A stretch of 64,000 nt of DNA from Streptomyces sp. 3214.6 (GTDB lineage Bacteria > Actinomycetota > Actinomycetes > Streptomycetales > Streptomycetaceae): positions 1,736,001 through 1,800,000 of the forward strand of contig NZ_LT670819.1 in the NCBI RefSeq assembly GCF_900129855.1, read 5' to 3'. The notes below the pieces were generated by a model. That model searched no databases, was not told the origin of the DNA, and saw nothing but the letters and a program-made list of their open reading frames with translations. Position numbers and translations under genes: made by a program. How positions within the stretch are numbered: the stretch's first letter is position 1; each line of letters starts with the position of its first letter. Positions 16,825-25,628 of the stretch are shown here, piece after piece.

Positions 16825-17652
16825 ATGACCGAGAAGGTCTGGTTCATGACCGGTTGCTCACGCGGCTTCGGCCGGCTGTGGGCGGAGGCCGCGCTGCAGC
16901 GGGGCGACAAGGTCGCCGCGACCGCGCGCGACGAGAGCAGGCTCAAGTCGCTGGCCGCGGCGTACCCCGACTCCTTGCTGGTCCTGCCGCTGGACGTCAC
17001 CCGGCGCGGCGCCGTGTTCGACGCCGTGGCCGCCGCCCACGACCACTTCGGGCGGCTCGACGTGATCGTCAACAACGCCGGTCACGGCCTGCGCGGTGCC
17101 GTCGAGGAGGTCCAGGAGGCCGATGTCCGGGAGCTGCTCGACACCAACCTGCTCGGGGCGCTCTGGGTGACGCAGGCGGCGCTTCCCTTCCTGCGCGCGC
17201 AGGGAGGCGGCCACGTCCTGGCGGTGTCCAGCCAGGGCGGACTGATGGGCGAGGCGACCCTCGGTCTGTACAACGCCTCCAAGTGGGCGCTGGAAGGGAT
17301 GATGGAGGCCCTGTCGAAGGAAGTCGCCCACCTCGGCATCAAGGTCACCATCATCGAACCCGGGCCCTACGCCACCGAGTTCTCGTCCCCCGCCTCCCTC
17401 AAGGCGTCACCCGAGAACCCCGCCTACGACGAGGCCCGCCAGGCCCTGTACGCGGACTTCGATCCCGCGGCCGTCGGCGACCCCGCCGCCACGCCGCCGG
17501 CCGTGCTGGCGGCGGTCGACGCCGCCGAGCCCCCGCTCCGGCTGATTCTGGGCAAGTCGGCCCTGCCCAAGGTCCGCAGCCACTACGACGCGCGCCTGTC
17601 CACCTGGGACGCATGGGCCCCCGTCTCCGAGCGCGCCCACGGCCACCCGTAG
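16825..17652 (+). CDS. short-chain dehydrogenase/reductase
   Basis: 275 residues from ATG at 16825, chosen because AGGAG lies 7 bp upstream. An earlier in-frame ATG at 16747 overlaps the reductase stop, but it would add 26 unconserved residues. The cofactor motif TGCSRGFG (near residue 9) and NNAG are present, with catalytic Ser in VSSQGG and the YNASK dyad. It has the extended C-terminal part of the retinol dehydrogenase/oxidoreductase-like SDR group. It probably oxidises or reduces the alcohol or ketone made by the P450. Confidence 0.87.
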   Translation: MTEKVWFMTGCSRGFGRLWAEAALQRGDKVAATARDESRLKSLAAAYPDSLLVLPLDVTRRGAVFDAVAAAHDHFGRLDVIVNNAGHGLRGAVEEVQEADVRELLDTNLLGALWVTQAALPFLRAQGGGHVLAVSSQGGLMGEATLGLYNASKWALEGMMEALSKEVAHLGIKVTIIEPGPYATEFSSPASLKASPENPAYDEARQALYADFDPAAVGDPAATPPAVLAAVDAAEPPLRLILGKSALPKVRSHYDARLSTWDAWAPVSERAHGHP

Positions 17653-17722
17653 TTGACCGACACGGCATTCGCCGCAGGGCGTTGCCCCCTGCCGTCCCAC
17701 CCCCCAAGAAAGGCCCTGAAGA

Positions 17723-18700
17723 GTGAAGGCAGCTGTCTACCGCCGCAACGGCGGCCCCGAAGTGCTCAGTTACGAGGATGTGCCGGACCCCGTCCCCGGC
17801 ACCGACGAGGTTCTGATCAGGACGGAGGCCATCAGCATCGAGGGCGGCGACCTGATGTGCCGTCTCCTTATACCCCCTCCGGCGGACGGGTTCGTCCTCG
17901 GTTACAGCAGTGCCGGTGAGGTCGTGGCGGTGGGCTCCGCGGTCACGGGCTTGGAGGTCGGCCAGAAGGTCTGCGCTTTCGGGCAGGCCCATGGACTGCC
18001 GGCCGGTTCCCATGCCGAACTGCGCGTCGTACGCCCGGAGCACTGCTGGGTGCTGCCGGACGGTTTCGATCCGAAGGCGGCGGCCTTGGTGCCGGTCACC
18101 TTCTCGACCGCCTACGAGGCGCTGTTCGAGCGCGGCCGTCTCACGAGCGGCGACACCGTGCTGGTGCAAGGGGCGGCCAGCGGGGTCGGGCTGGCGGCGA
18201 TGCAGCTCGCCAAGAAGGCGGGTGCCCGCGTGATCGGGAGCGCGTCGAACCCGGCGCGGTTCGAGGAGCTGCGTCGTTACGGCCTCGACGAGGGAATCGA
18301 CTACCGAGGCGAGAACGTCCGTGACCGTGTCCTGGCCCTGACCGGCGGGCGTGGTGTCGACCTGGCCGTCGACTGCGTGGGCGGTTCGCTGCTCCAGCAG
18401 CTGATCGAGGCCACCCGTCACGGCGGGCACATCGTCCCGCTGGGCACGGCTTCCCGCGAAGAGAGCACGGTCGACGTCGTGAGCCTGATCCGCAGCAACA
18501 CGACGCTCCACGGCGTAGGGCTCGCCTCACTGCTCCATGAGGCCCGGGTCCACGCATACATGGCGGACCTCATCCGCCGCATCGCGGACGGCGAACTGGA
18601 AGCCGTGATCGACCGCGTCTTCCCCCTGGCCGACGCCGCGGCCGCGCACCACCACGCCGAGCAGCGCGGCCGCATCGGCCGGGTCGTGATGGTGCCCTGA
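17723..18700 (+). CDS. zinc-independent NADPH:quinone oxidoreductase (MDR family)
   Basis: 325 residues from GTG at 17723, with AAGAAAGG a short distance upstream. The GroES-like N-terminal domain (about 1-120) lacks the catalytic and structural zinc cysteines. The nucleotide-binding domain has VQGAASGVGLAAMQLAKKAG near 150, typical of quinone oxidoreductases. It reduces quinones or enones with NADPH. It is oriented with the P450 genes and probably belongs to the same regulon. Confidence 0.88.
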   Translation: MKAAVYRRNGGPEVLSYEDVPDPVPGTDEVLIRTEAISIEGGDLMCRLLIPPPADGFVLGYSSAGEVVAVGSAVTGLEVGQKVCAFGQAHGLPAGSHAELRVVRPEHCWVLPDGFDPKAAALVPVTFSTAYEALFERGRLTSGDTVLVQGAASGVGLAAMQLAKKAGARVIGSASNPARFEELRRYGLDEGIDYRGENVRDRVLALTGGRGVDLAVDCVGGSLLQQLIEATRHGGHIVPLGTASREESTVDVVSLIRSNTTLHGVGLASLLHEARVHAYMADLIRRIADGELEAVIDRVFPLADAAAAHHHAEQRGRIGRVVMVP

Positions 18701-18787
18701 CGTTCCCGGCGAGCACCAGCCGCACCAACCCGGGCCGGCGACGGCCCGCACCGCAGCAGACGATCAGAAGACAGAAGGAGAAACACC

Positions 18788-19234
18788 ATGACCTTGCTCA
18801 TGGAAGTTCGCTACGAAGAAGCCGGCGTGAGCTCGGTGACGGTCGATGTCGTCGTCGATGCCAGCGCGGAGTTCGCGTGGGATGCCGTGCGCGATGTCTA
18901 TGCGGTGGACACCCGGCTCATCCCGGGATTCGCGCTCCACGTGGAAAAGGGACCGGACAGCAGGACGGTGACGTTCGCCGATGACATGAAGATCACCGAG
19001 CGCATCGTCGAAGTCGACGATGGCGCCCGAAAGCTCACCTACCAAGCGACCGAGGGCGGTCCGCTGACACACCACCTGGGGTCACAGACCGTGCGGGAGG
19101 ACGAGGAGGGAGTCCATCTCGTCTGGACGACCGAGTTCGCGCCCGCGTCGGTCGTCGACTACGCCACCAGCACCATGCGGACCACCGTGGCACTCATGAA
19201 GAAGACGATCGAAACGGCGTTCGCCGATCGGTGA
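18788..19234 (+). CDS. SRPBCC-superfamily protein (polyketide cyclase/dehydrase-like)
   Basis: 148 residues, start supported by AGAAGGAG 5 bp upstream. Sequence pattern is START/SRPBCC: an initial strand (SVTVDVVVDASAEFAWDAV), a helix-grip segment around IPGFALHVEKGPDSR, and a C-terminal long helix (TMRTTVALMKKTIETAF). Such proteins bind hydrophobic ligands and some act as cyclases or lyases. It may bind or convert a P450-pathway product. No specific activity can be assigned. Confidence 0.78.
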   Translation: MTLLMEVRYEEAGVSSVTVDVVVDASAEFAWDAVRDVYAVDTRLIPGFALHVEKGPDSRTVTFADDMKITERIVEVDDGARKLTYQATEGGPLTHHLGSQTVREDEEGVHLVWTTEFAPASVVDYATSTMRTTVALMKKTIETAFADR

Positions 19235-19735
19235 GACCCCTCCTGACCACCTCCGGGCAGGCCGCCCGGCCGATGATGCGCGCCGTGGAGTACGACAGGT
19301 ACGGCGGTCCCCAGGGGCTGGAGATTCGCGCAGTCGCGCGGCCGCAGCCGGGCGCCGGCGAGTTGCTCGTCCGCGTCCACGGCACGAGCGTCAACCCGGT
19401 CGATGTGTCGATCCGGTCCGGTGGCATGAGGCTCACGTAGGGCCGCAGCTTCCCCAAACGGACCTGCCGGGATCCTCACGGGGGAGGTGGTCGCCCTCGG
19501 CGGTGGCGTGACCGACCTGACGCACGGACAACGGGTGTGGGGGTTCCTCACCGACGTGTCCAGCCGTGTCGGGGCCGCCGCCGAGTACATCACCGTGAAG
19601 GTATCGACCGTCAGCTTGGCCCCGGGCAAAGCGGACCTGGCCGAGGCGGCGGCGCTGACGAGTGTCGGTGTCGCCGCGCTGCACGCCTTGCGTGACGTGT
19701 TGCGGCTCGCCCCGGGCGACAATCTGCTGATTGTC
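19231..19735 (+). pseudogene. broken quinone oxidoreductase (MDR family)
   Basis: The frame from 19273 begins MMRAVEYDRYGGPQGLEI, a standard MDR N-terminus, and ends at a TAG at 19438-19440. The homology resumes (GRSFPKR, then one base out of frame TGEVVALGGGVTDLTHGQRV and WGFLTDVSS, then AAALTSVGVAALHAL and APGDNLLIVG). An extra C near 19472 explains the frame change. At about 19735, just at the NADPH-binding glycine loop, homology stops and IS481-type sequence begins soon after. So there is a nonsense codon, a frameshift and a truncation. It was a second copy of the kind of enzyme encoded at 17723. Confidence 0.75.
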
Positions 19736-19789
19736 GGGCGCGTGGTGGTGCGGGCGGCCCCTCCAATCAGTTGGGTATCGCCATGGGTG

Positions 19790-20395
19790 CCGGTCACCCC
19801 CATGGCCGGCACCGCCAATCACACCTTCTGTCGTGATCTCGGGGCTTCCCGTACGGTGTGGCCGCTCGTGGTTGTAGTAGTTCACAAACTCGGCGAGCGT
19901 GACGCGGCGTTCGTGTTCGGACGTGTAGTCGCGCACGTACGCCCACTCGCGGGCGAGTGTCCCGTTAGAGCGCTCTGCCTTCCCGTTCGTGCGCGGGGTG
20001 TAGGGCCGGGTCCGCTTGTGCGTCGTACCGGTCGCGACGAGCGCGTTGGCCCAGGTCGTGGACCGGTGGCACGACCCGTTGTCGGTGAGGTAACGGCGGA
20101 TCGAGGTGGTGCCGTGGGCGGCGACGAAGGCAGCGGCGCGGTGCCAGAAGGCGACCGCGGTGACGGCCTCTCGTCGTCCAGGGCCTCGGTGCAGGCGAGC
20201 CGGTCCGCCTGGCCGTGCATCCGCCACCCACCGCCGACGGGGATGCGACCGAGCTTCTTGATGTCTACGTGGATCAGGTCGCCAATGCGTTCGTGTTCGT
20301 AGCGGATGACTTTGCGCAGTTGCTCGCCAGTGGGCGGGGATCGATGTCGCGCAGCCGGCTGAGTCCCCGCAGACCGAGGACACGGTGCACGGTGG
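19790..20395 (-). pseudogene. IS481-family transposase remnant, multiply frameshifted
   Basis: The minus strand reads, in three successive frames, VHRVLGLRGLSRLRDID, then LRKVIRYEHERIGDLIHVDI and KKLGRIPVGGGWRMHG, then WHRAAAFVAAHG, YLTDNGSCHRS, TRPYTPRTNGKAERSNGTL and VNYYNHERPH. These are the helix-turn-helix end and the DDE core (DIKK, DNGS and the glutamate of GKAERSNG) of an IS481 transposase. Two frame changes near 20345 and 20175 and a missing N-terminus make it inactive. It truncates the oxidoreductase on its left. Confidence 0.75.
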
Positions 20396-20458
20396 CCGCT
20401 ACGACAACAAGCCTGAAAGCTACCAGGCCGGCCTCGAAATATGCGCCGGCCTCCTCTG

Positions 20459-20480
20459 TGATCCGACACCTCGGATCACA
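20459..20480. terminator. short perfect hairpin at the edge of IS debris
   Basis: GTGATCCGA-CACC-TCGGATCAC forms a 9-bp stem with a 4-base loop. It lies between the IS481 and IS1380 remnants. It could be an IS-end structure or a weak terminator, and no U-tract follows on either strand. Confidence 0.4.
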
Positions 20481-20635
20481 GCCTTGATCACAACTCCATA
20501 CAGGCCCTGGTCGAGGAACTTCTGGGTACCGCCGGCGAAGTCGGTGCGGATCAGGGTGCGCCGGCCGCGCCGGAACTTCCTCGGCAGCTGCTCCAGGGTC
20601 CTCGCCGACAAGGTCGCCGCCGGCCAGACCGCCGT
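20475..20635 (-). pseudogene. IS1380-type transposase fragment
   Basis: About 50 codons on the minus strand read ARTLEQLPRKFRRGRRTLIR and TDFAGGTQKFLDQGL. This matches the segment of IS1380-family transposases that holds RRGRRTLIRTDSAGGTHEFL, including the first catalytic Asp. Both ends are cut. Confidence 0.55.
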
Positions 20636-20637
20636 GG

Positions 20638-20940
20638 TCACTGCTGCGTGTCGCTGCCGTCCCAGGCCTTCTGCCGGGCAGGGTCGCTGTTGGTGGTGGA
20701 GCCCCAGCCGTCGGCGACCATGCCGTTGATGGGTCCGAGTTGCAGATGAGGTACCCGCCGGTGGTCGGCTGGAAGGACCACAGCTGGTTGTTGCCGCCGG
20801 CGAAGGAGTGCCGCTGTCTCGAAGTCCCCCTCCGGTGACTGAAGCTGTTGATGTCGAGGACCTTGCCGCTGTTCCTGTTCACGATCTTGTAGAGCTGCCC
20901 GCCGGCCGGGACGATGCCAGTCCCGGTCAGCGCGACGTCT
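20638..20940 (-). pseudogene. ricin-type beta-trefoil (carbohydrate-binding) domain remnant
   Basis: The minus strand reads LYKIVNRNSGKVLDINSFS, then GGNNQLWSFQPTTGGYL. After a frame change it reads INGMVADGWGSTTNSDPAR and GSDTQQ before a stop at 20638. The NRNSGKVLDI...NNQLW spacing is the QxW repeat of ricin-type lectin domains, and the second piece resembles the lectin repeats at the end of the GH29 fucosidase at 47006 (NGMVADGG...TTNG). It lies just behind the beta-helix gene and was probably the tail of a related secreted enzyme. Confidence 0.6.
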
Positions 20941-21026
20941 GCGTCACATCCTCGGCGTGGCCAGGACCGCCAGGCGACGCTGAGCCTGGCGGTCCTGCCG
21001 CAGTCCCCGGTGCCCCTTCCGCTTCG

Positions 21027-24000
21027 TCAGCTGATGGAGAACTGGCTGAAGCTCGCGGTGCCGGGTGCCGGGGCGTGGGCCGTGAAGAACGTGCCCGCGT
21101 CCAGGCTGCTGTTCGCTCCGGTCAGTGTGGCGGTGCCGACGGTGGTCCAGGCGGTGCCGTCGACGGAGTAGGAACCGGTGACCGAGGTGCCGCTCCTGAC
21201 CAGCCGGAGCCAGACGGGGGCGGAGCGGCCGGTCTTGGTGGTGCTCTTGTCGACGTAGCCGTCGCTGTCGGAGTCCCACTCCAGGGTGACGCCGTTGCTG
21301 GGAGTGACGGAGAGGGAGGCGTAGCCGGCGGACGAGCCGGCTGCGGCGATGTTGTTGCGCAGCATCAGGCCGGCCTTGCCCCAGCCGTTGGTGTTGTCCT
21401 GGCTGTCGACGTGGACGGTGACCGTGGAGGATGTTCCCGCGGCGGCCGGCTGGTAGGCCGCGGAGTACTCGTCGTCGTGCAGCGCGGTCGTTTCCCAGGT
21501 GTCGATGCCCGCGCTGGTCAGGGAGGTCACTCCCTGGCTCTGGCTCACCGCGGCGGGGATGGAGCCGTAGGCCCGCCAGGGCGAGGTGACGATCTGGAGC
21601 TTGCTGAAGGCCGCACTGCCGGCTGTGGTGCTGTGGGCGGTGTGGATGACACCGGCGTCCTGGGTGGCGGCCATGGACGGCAGGGTCACCGCCGAGCCGA
21701 TCTGGGTGAAGGTGGATCCGTCGGTGGAGTAGTAGCCGGACACTTGGGTGGCGGTGCGGGTGAGCCGCAACCAGACCGGTGCCTTGACCGAGGTGCTCGT
21801 GGAGGTCAGCTGGTCGAGGTAGCCGTCGCCGTTGGAGTCCCACTGGAAGCTGACGCCGTTGGCCGGGGTTACCACCACGGTCGCGTAACCGGGTGAGGAG
21901 CCGCTGCCGGTGAGGTTGTTGCGCAGCACGACTCCGGCCTTGGCCCAGGCGTTGGTGTTGTCGATGTTGTCGACCCGGGCTGTCACCGAGGTGCCGTTGA
22001 CGGCGGCGCCAGCCTGGTAGACGGTGCCGTAGGTGTCGTCGTGCTGGCCGCCGGCACCCCAGATGTCGGTGCCCGCGTCGGTGACGGTGAAGAAGCCGCC
22101 GGTCTGTCCGGTGGCGGCGGGGGTGGAGGAGTAGGCGCTGTAGGGGCCGGTGACGGCGCCGGTGGTCAGCGGCCGGTACTGCGGCTCGATGCCGGCGTTG
22201 TTCATGACGGTCTGCGCGCCGGACGGCCAGTTGCCGTTGGTGACGACGACGGTGCCGCTGACGGTGTCACCGTGGCCGTCGGTGCTACTGATGTTGGCGT
22301 TGTCGTTGTCTGTCCAGTTGTCGGTGACGGTCAGGGCGCCGGTGTTGTGGGTTGAGCTGATGTGGGCGAAGAGCCACTTGCCGGCGTAGCGCACGACGTT
22401 GTTGGTGTCGGTGAAGTTCCGGGAGCCCTCGTCGTGGTAGAGGCCGTAGTAGTTGTTGCTGTTGTGGCAGTAGTTCCCCGTGACCGTGCTGCCGGGCGAG
22501 GCCGACAGGGTGTACACGCAGCCGCCGTCGGCCATCTGCTGCATGATGTCGTGGATGTGGTTGCCCGTGACGGTGTTGTTCTGGGCCGTGGTGGGCGTCG
22601 AGTAGACGGGCTGGTAGTCGTACAGGCCCCGGTTCGCGTAGTCCGGGCTGCCGCCCGGGTCGTTGACGCCCCAGCCGTAGCCGATGGCGAGGCCGGAGTA
22701 CGGCAGGTTGTACACCTCGTTGTGCGAGACGCTCGCGCCGTTGACGTAGGTGACCAGGAGGCCCGTCATGTCGCGGTAGTCGATCGCCACGTCGTGGATG
22801 ACGTTGTCGTTCAGGGTGATGTTCTTGTTGGTCATCCGGCTGTCACTGGGGTGGTGCGCGTCCGCCTGGAGCCCGCCGACGACGATGCCGCCGCCCGCGT
22901 CCTGGGTGAAGACGTTCCCGATGGCGGTGATGGTGTCGGCACCGAGTCCGACACCGGTGGCGTGTGCGTTGGCGTCCTGGCCGATGCCGAGGGCGAGCTG
23001 CCCGAGGTTGGTGAACTGGTTGCCGGTGAAGGCGATGTGGTCGGCGGCCGAGACCTGGACGGCGGCCGGCATCTGGTTCCAGTGCGGGCGGGTCGCCTCG
23101 AACAACTTGCAGCCGTGACCATTGCAGGAGGTCAGCCAGTCCGACGGGACGGACCAGGTGCCGGCCAGGTAGGTCCCGGTCTGCTGGGCGGCGTACCCGT
23201 TGCTCCCGCTCGGCCCCGTCCAGCTGGTGCCCGAGAACTGCAGCCCGGAGAACGTGATGTGGGTGGCGGGAGAGGCATAGCTTCCCCCGACGTCGATGAG
23301 CGAGTCGAGCTTCGGCACCTCGACGTCCGCGGTGCTCATGCTCTGCCCCGCCAGCGGCTTGTAGTACAGGGTGCCGGTGTTGGTGTCGAGGTACCACTCA
23401 CCGGCGGTGTCGAGGAACTCATAGGCGTTCTCGATGTAGAGCGGGCCGACCCGGAGCGGCTGGGACAGGGTGTCCCAGCCGAACGTGTTGTTGGTCCATG
23501 AGGGCTCGGTCATGGTGATGGTGCCGTTGCTGATGCCGGACACCGGGGCGTAGCGGTCGGTCCAGGACCCTATGCCGTGCATCTCGGTCCGGCCGGGGTT
23601 CGCAAGGCTGTTGAGGTAGCTCAGCGAGCTGCTGGTGAACGTGTAGCCGCTCGTGGTCACGGTCAGGTCCGAGCGGTTGACCGTGGAGCGGGCCCGCTGC
23701 GCCAGGACGCCGTCGACGTACAGCTGCCGGGTGTCGAACCCGGTGCCGACGTCCGCCTTCCAGATGTTCTTCGCCGAGTCCTGCAGCGTCCAGCCCGTGG
23801 CCCGCTGCGCGCCGGTGATGACGGGATGGGCGCCCAGCGCGGCTTTCCAGATCACCGTGTGGCCGCCGGTGCCGGAGTCGGCGGCGGTGAAGGTGAGCGG
23901 AGCGGAGAGTCGGTAGGTGCCGTCCGCCAACTGCACGACGATGTCGCCGGTCATGCCGGCGTTGACCGCACGCACCGAGGTCTGCGCCTGGGTGATCGAA

Positions 24001-24194
24001 CACGGCTGGCTCACGGAGCAAGCGGTGCCGGTACCCGAGGGGGACGCGTAGAGCGTCGTCATGGTCGCGGCCTGCGCCGTTCCGGCGGACGCGACTGCGG
24101 AGAGCAGGGCGCCGACGAGCGCCGTCGCCGCGGCCGCGGCACGTATCCGCAGCCCGGGGCGGTGTGAGGGAATCGTTCTTCGGAGTGACAGCAC
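21027..24194 (-). CDS. secreted right-handed parallel beta-helix carbohydrate-active protein (GH141-like)
   Basis: 1055 residues. A Sec signal peptide (Arg-rich start, hydrophobic core around 20-35, AQAA cleavage near 43) directs export. From about 45 to 680 it has repeated N-rich turns (ITLNDNVIHDVAIDYRDMTG, NTVTGNHIHDIMQQMADGG, VTGNYCHNSNNYYGLYHDEG), the mark of a right-handed parallel beta-helix. The start LYASPSGTGTACSVSQPCS fits proteins annotated as GH141 alpha-L-fucosidase/xylanase relatives. Two copies of a roughly 185-residue beta-sandwich domain (about 685-868 and 870-1055) with matching D-x-W...HDDxY...NTNxWxKAGxxLRNN motifs follow, perhaps glycan-binding. It is divergent from a GntR gene. 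The exact glycan is unknown; fucosidase activity is suggested mainly by the locus. Confidence 0.82.
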   Translation of the reverse strand: MLSLRRTIPSHRPGLRIRAAAAATALVGALLSAVASAGTAQAATMTTLYASPSGTGTACSVSQPCSITQAQTSVRAVNAGMTGDIVVQLADGTYRLSAPLTFTAADSGTGGHTVIWKAALGAHPVITGAQRATGWTLQDSAKNIWKADVGTGFDTRQLYVDGVLAQRARSTVNRSDLTVTTSGYTFTSSSLSYLNSLANPGRTEMHGIGSWTDRYAPVSGISNGTITMTEPSWTNNTFGWDTLSQPLRVGPLYIENAYEFLDTAGEWYLDTNTGTLYYKPLAGQSMSTADVEVPKLDSLIDVGGSYASPATHITFSGLQFSGTSWTGPSGSNGYAAQQTGTYLAGTWSVPSDWLTSCNGHGCKLFEATRPHWNQMPAAVQVSAADHIAFTGNQFTNLGQLALGIGQDANAHATGVGLGADTITAIGNVFTQDAGGGIVVGGLQADAHHPSDSRMTNKNITLNDNVIHDVAIDYRDMTGLLVTYVNGASVSHNEVYNLPYSGLAIGYGWGVNDPGGSPDYANRGLYDYQPVYSTPTTAQNNTVTGNHIHDIMQQMADGGCVYTLSASPGSTVTGNYCHNSNNYYGLYHDEGSRNFTDTNNVVRYAGKWLFAHISSTHNTGALTVTDNWTDNDNANISSTDGHGDTVSGTVVVTNGNWPSGAQTVMNNAGIEPQYRPLTTGAVTGPYSAYSSTPAATGQTGGFFTVTDAGTDIWGAGGQHDDTYGTVYQAGAAVNGTSVTARVDNIDNTNAWAKAGVVLRNNLTGSGSSPGYATVVVTPANGVSFQWDSNGDGYLDQLTSTSTSVKAPVWLRLTRTATQVSGYYSTDGSTFTQIGSAVTLPSMAATQDAGVIHTAHSTTAGSAAFSKLQIVTSPWRAYGSIPAAVSQSQGVTSLTSAGIDTWETTALHDDEYSAAYQPAAAGTSSTVTVHVDSQDNTNGWGKAGLMLRNNIAAAGSSAGYASLSVTPSNGVTLEWDSDSDGYVDKSTTKTGRSAPVWLRLVRSGTSVTGSYSVDGTAWTTVGTATLTGANSSLDAGTFFTAHAPAPGTASFSQFSIS

Positions 24195-24363
24195 GAGGGC
24201 TCCTTCGGTGATGCGACACCGTGCCTGGTCCCATCCCGGTCGCGACCCGGCGGACTTCGGCCATGTTTCACCGGCGTTTCGCCGGGCGGACGAACTTCAT
24301 CATACGAATGACATAATCCACAAGGTGTATGCTGTGGCATTTACTGATCACGAGGAGCCGCAC
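24195..24363. promoter_or_regulatory. divergent promoter region with AT-rich core
   Basis: 169 bp between the beta-helix gene and a FadR-type regulator. The AT-richest part (about 24297-24335) holds CATAC and GTATG arms at 24301 and 24327. This could be a GntR-type operator, but the 21-bp spacing is large. Confidence 0.35.
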
Positions 24364-25137
24364 GTGGCCCGTACCCCGGCGAATCGTCAACGACTGGCGT
24401 CTGCACCCTCGGAGGGGTCGCTGGGAGCCGTTCCCCGACGGCAGACCGGCCGGCTCAGCGACACCGTGGTCACCTATCTCGTCGACCGGATCGTGGGCGG
24501 GGCCTATCCGCCGGACTCCGCGCTGCCCATCGAGGCGGTGCTGTGCGAGGAGTTCGGCGTCAGTCGGACCGTCGTGCGCGAGTCGGTGAAGGTACTCGAA
24601 GAAAAGGGGCTGATCAGGGCGGCGCCCGGGCGCGGTACACGGGTGCGCGAGCCACAGGAGTGGAATCTTCTGGACCCTGTCGTCCTGGAGGCTCAGGTCC
24701 GTCACGACCGGACGCTGACGATCCTCGACCAGCTGGTCAGTGTGCGGATCGCCCTGGAGGCCGAGATGGCCGCCGACGCGGCCGGCCGCATCACCGACCT
24801 CGAACTCGCCCAACTCGAGGAGCAGGTCACCGCGCTGCGGGAGGCACTGGACGACCCGGTGCGCTACGCCGAGGAAGACGCCGCCTTCCACGAGATGATC
24901 ATGAGGGCTTCCGGGAATCTCCTGGGTCAGGCGATCATCCGCAGCGTTCACGGCAAGGCCCGCCTGTCACGCCTCTACACCGGTCACTCGACCCGCGACG
25001 GCTTGACCATGTCACTGGGCGAGCACGTGGCCATACTCGAACTGCTCCGCCATCGTGACGCCGACGGAGCCGCCCGCGCGATGCGCGAGCACATCGCCCG
25101 GGCATGGGCGAGCCGCCGACCGACCCCGCAGCCCTGA
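24364..25137 (+). CDS. FadR-type GntR transcriptional regulator 1
   Basis: 257 residues from GTG at 24364, chosen because GAGGAG stands 6 bp before it. The winged helix-turn-helix is at about 35-95 (LPIEAVLCEEFGVSRTVVRE, then SVKVLEEKGLIRAAPGRGT). The FCD effector domain is at about 110-250, with acidic and His residues (ED-AAFHEMI, SLGEHVAIL) that often bind a metal and a sugar acid. Divergence from the secreted beta-helix gene suggests it controls the glycan-degrading enzyme in response to an aldonate. Confidence 0.88.
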   Translation: MARTPANRQRLASAPSEGSLGAVPRRQTGRLSDTVVTYLVDRIVGGAYPPDSALPIEAVLCEEFGVSRTVVRESVKVLEEKGLIRAAPGRGTRVREPQEWNLLDPVVLEAQVRHDRTLTILDQLVSVRIALEAEMAADAAGRITDLELAQLEEQVTALREALDDPVRYAEEDAAFHEMIMRASGNLLGQAIIRSVHGKARLSRLYTGHSTRDGLTMSLGEHVAILELLRHRDADGAARAMREHIARAWASRRPTPQP

Positions 25138-25628
25138 CGGCACCGACGGGCCCCACGCCCGCCCGCACCAGCACGTTGGATACATCCGGTCACGCCGCCG
25201 ACCGAGCCCTACACGGCGGCGTCAGCCCGCGCGAGTACCGCAAAGACCACTGCACTCCTCCACAGGCCCGCCTCACAAACCTCACGGTGGCAGGTGCAGA
25301 CGGGAAGACGGCGTGCCGCTTTCTCGTCGTCCTCAGGGTTTCGTCCCCGCAGGGCCCAAATCGCCGCAGGCGGGCCACCGAAGCCCCCTCTCCCAGAGGG
25401 TGCGTCGCGGCCCGCAGGCCCCCCACTCTCACTTTGTACGGCGGCAGCAGCGGGCACTGACTCAAGATCGGCCTCGGCTCGACCCGCTCGCTGACCACTG
25501 CTGGATGCCTGCGACGCCTCGACCGCCGAAGCGCCATGCTCATCGAGTGGCCGGTCGCCGGTGGCGCCGGTCAGGACCGGCGACTCCTCACCCTGTGACA
25601 GCCCCTCCGGCATGTGCCGGCACAACGG
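25138..25628. other. 491-bp gap between two GntR genes
   Basis: No frame here has recognisable domains or a good start site. Short frames on both strands are Arg/Pro-rich and look like chance. I see no RNA gene or strong hairpin. Confidence 0.55.
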
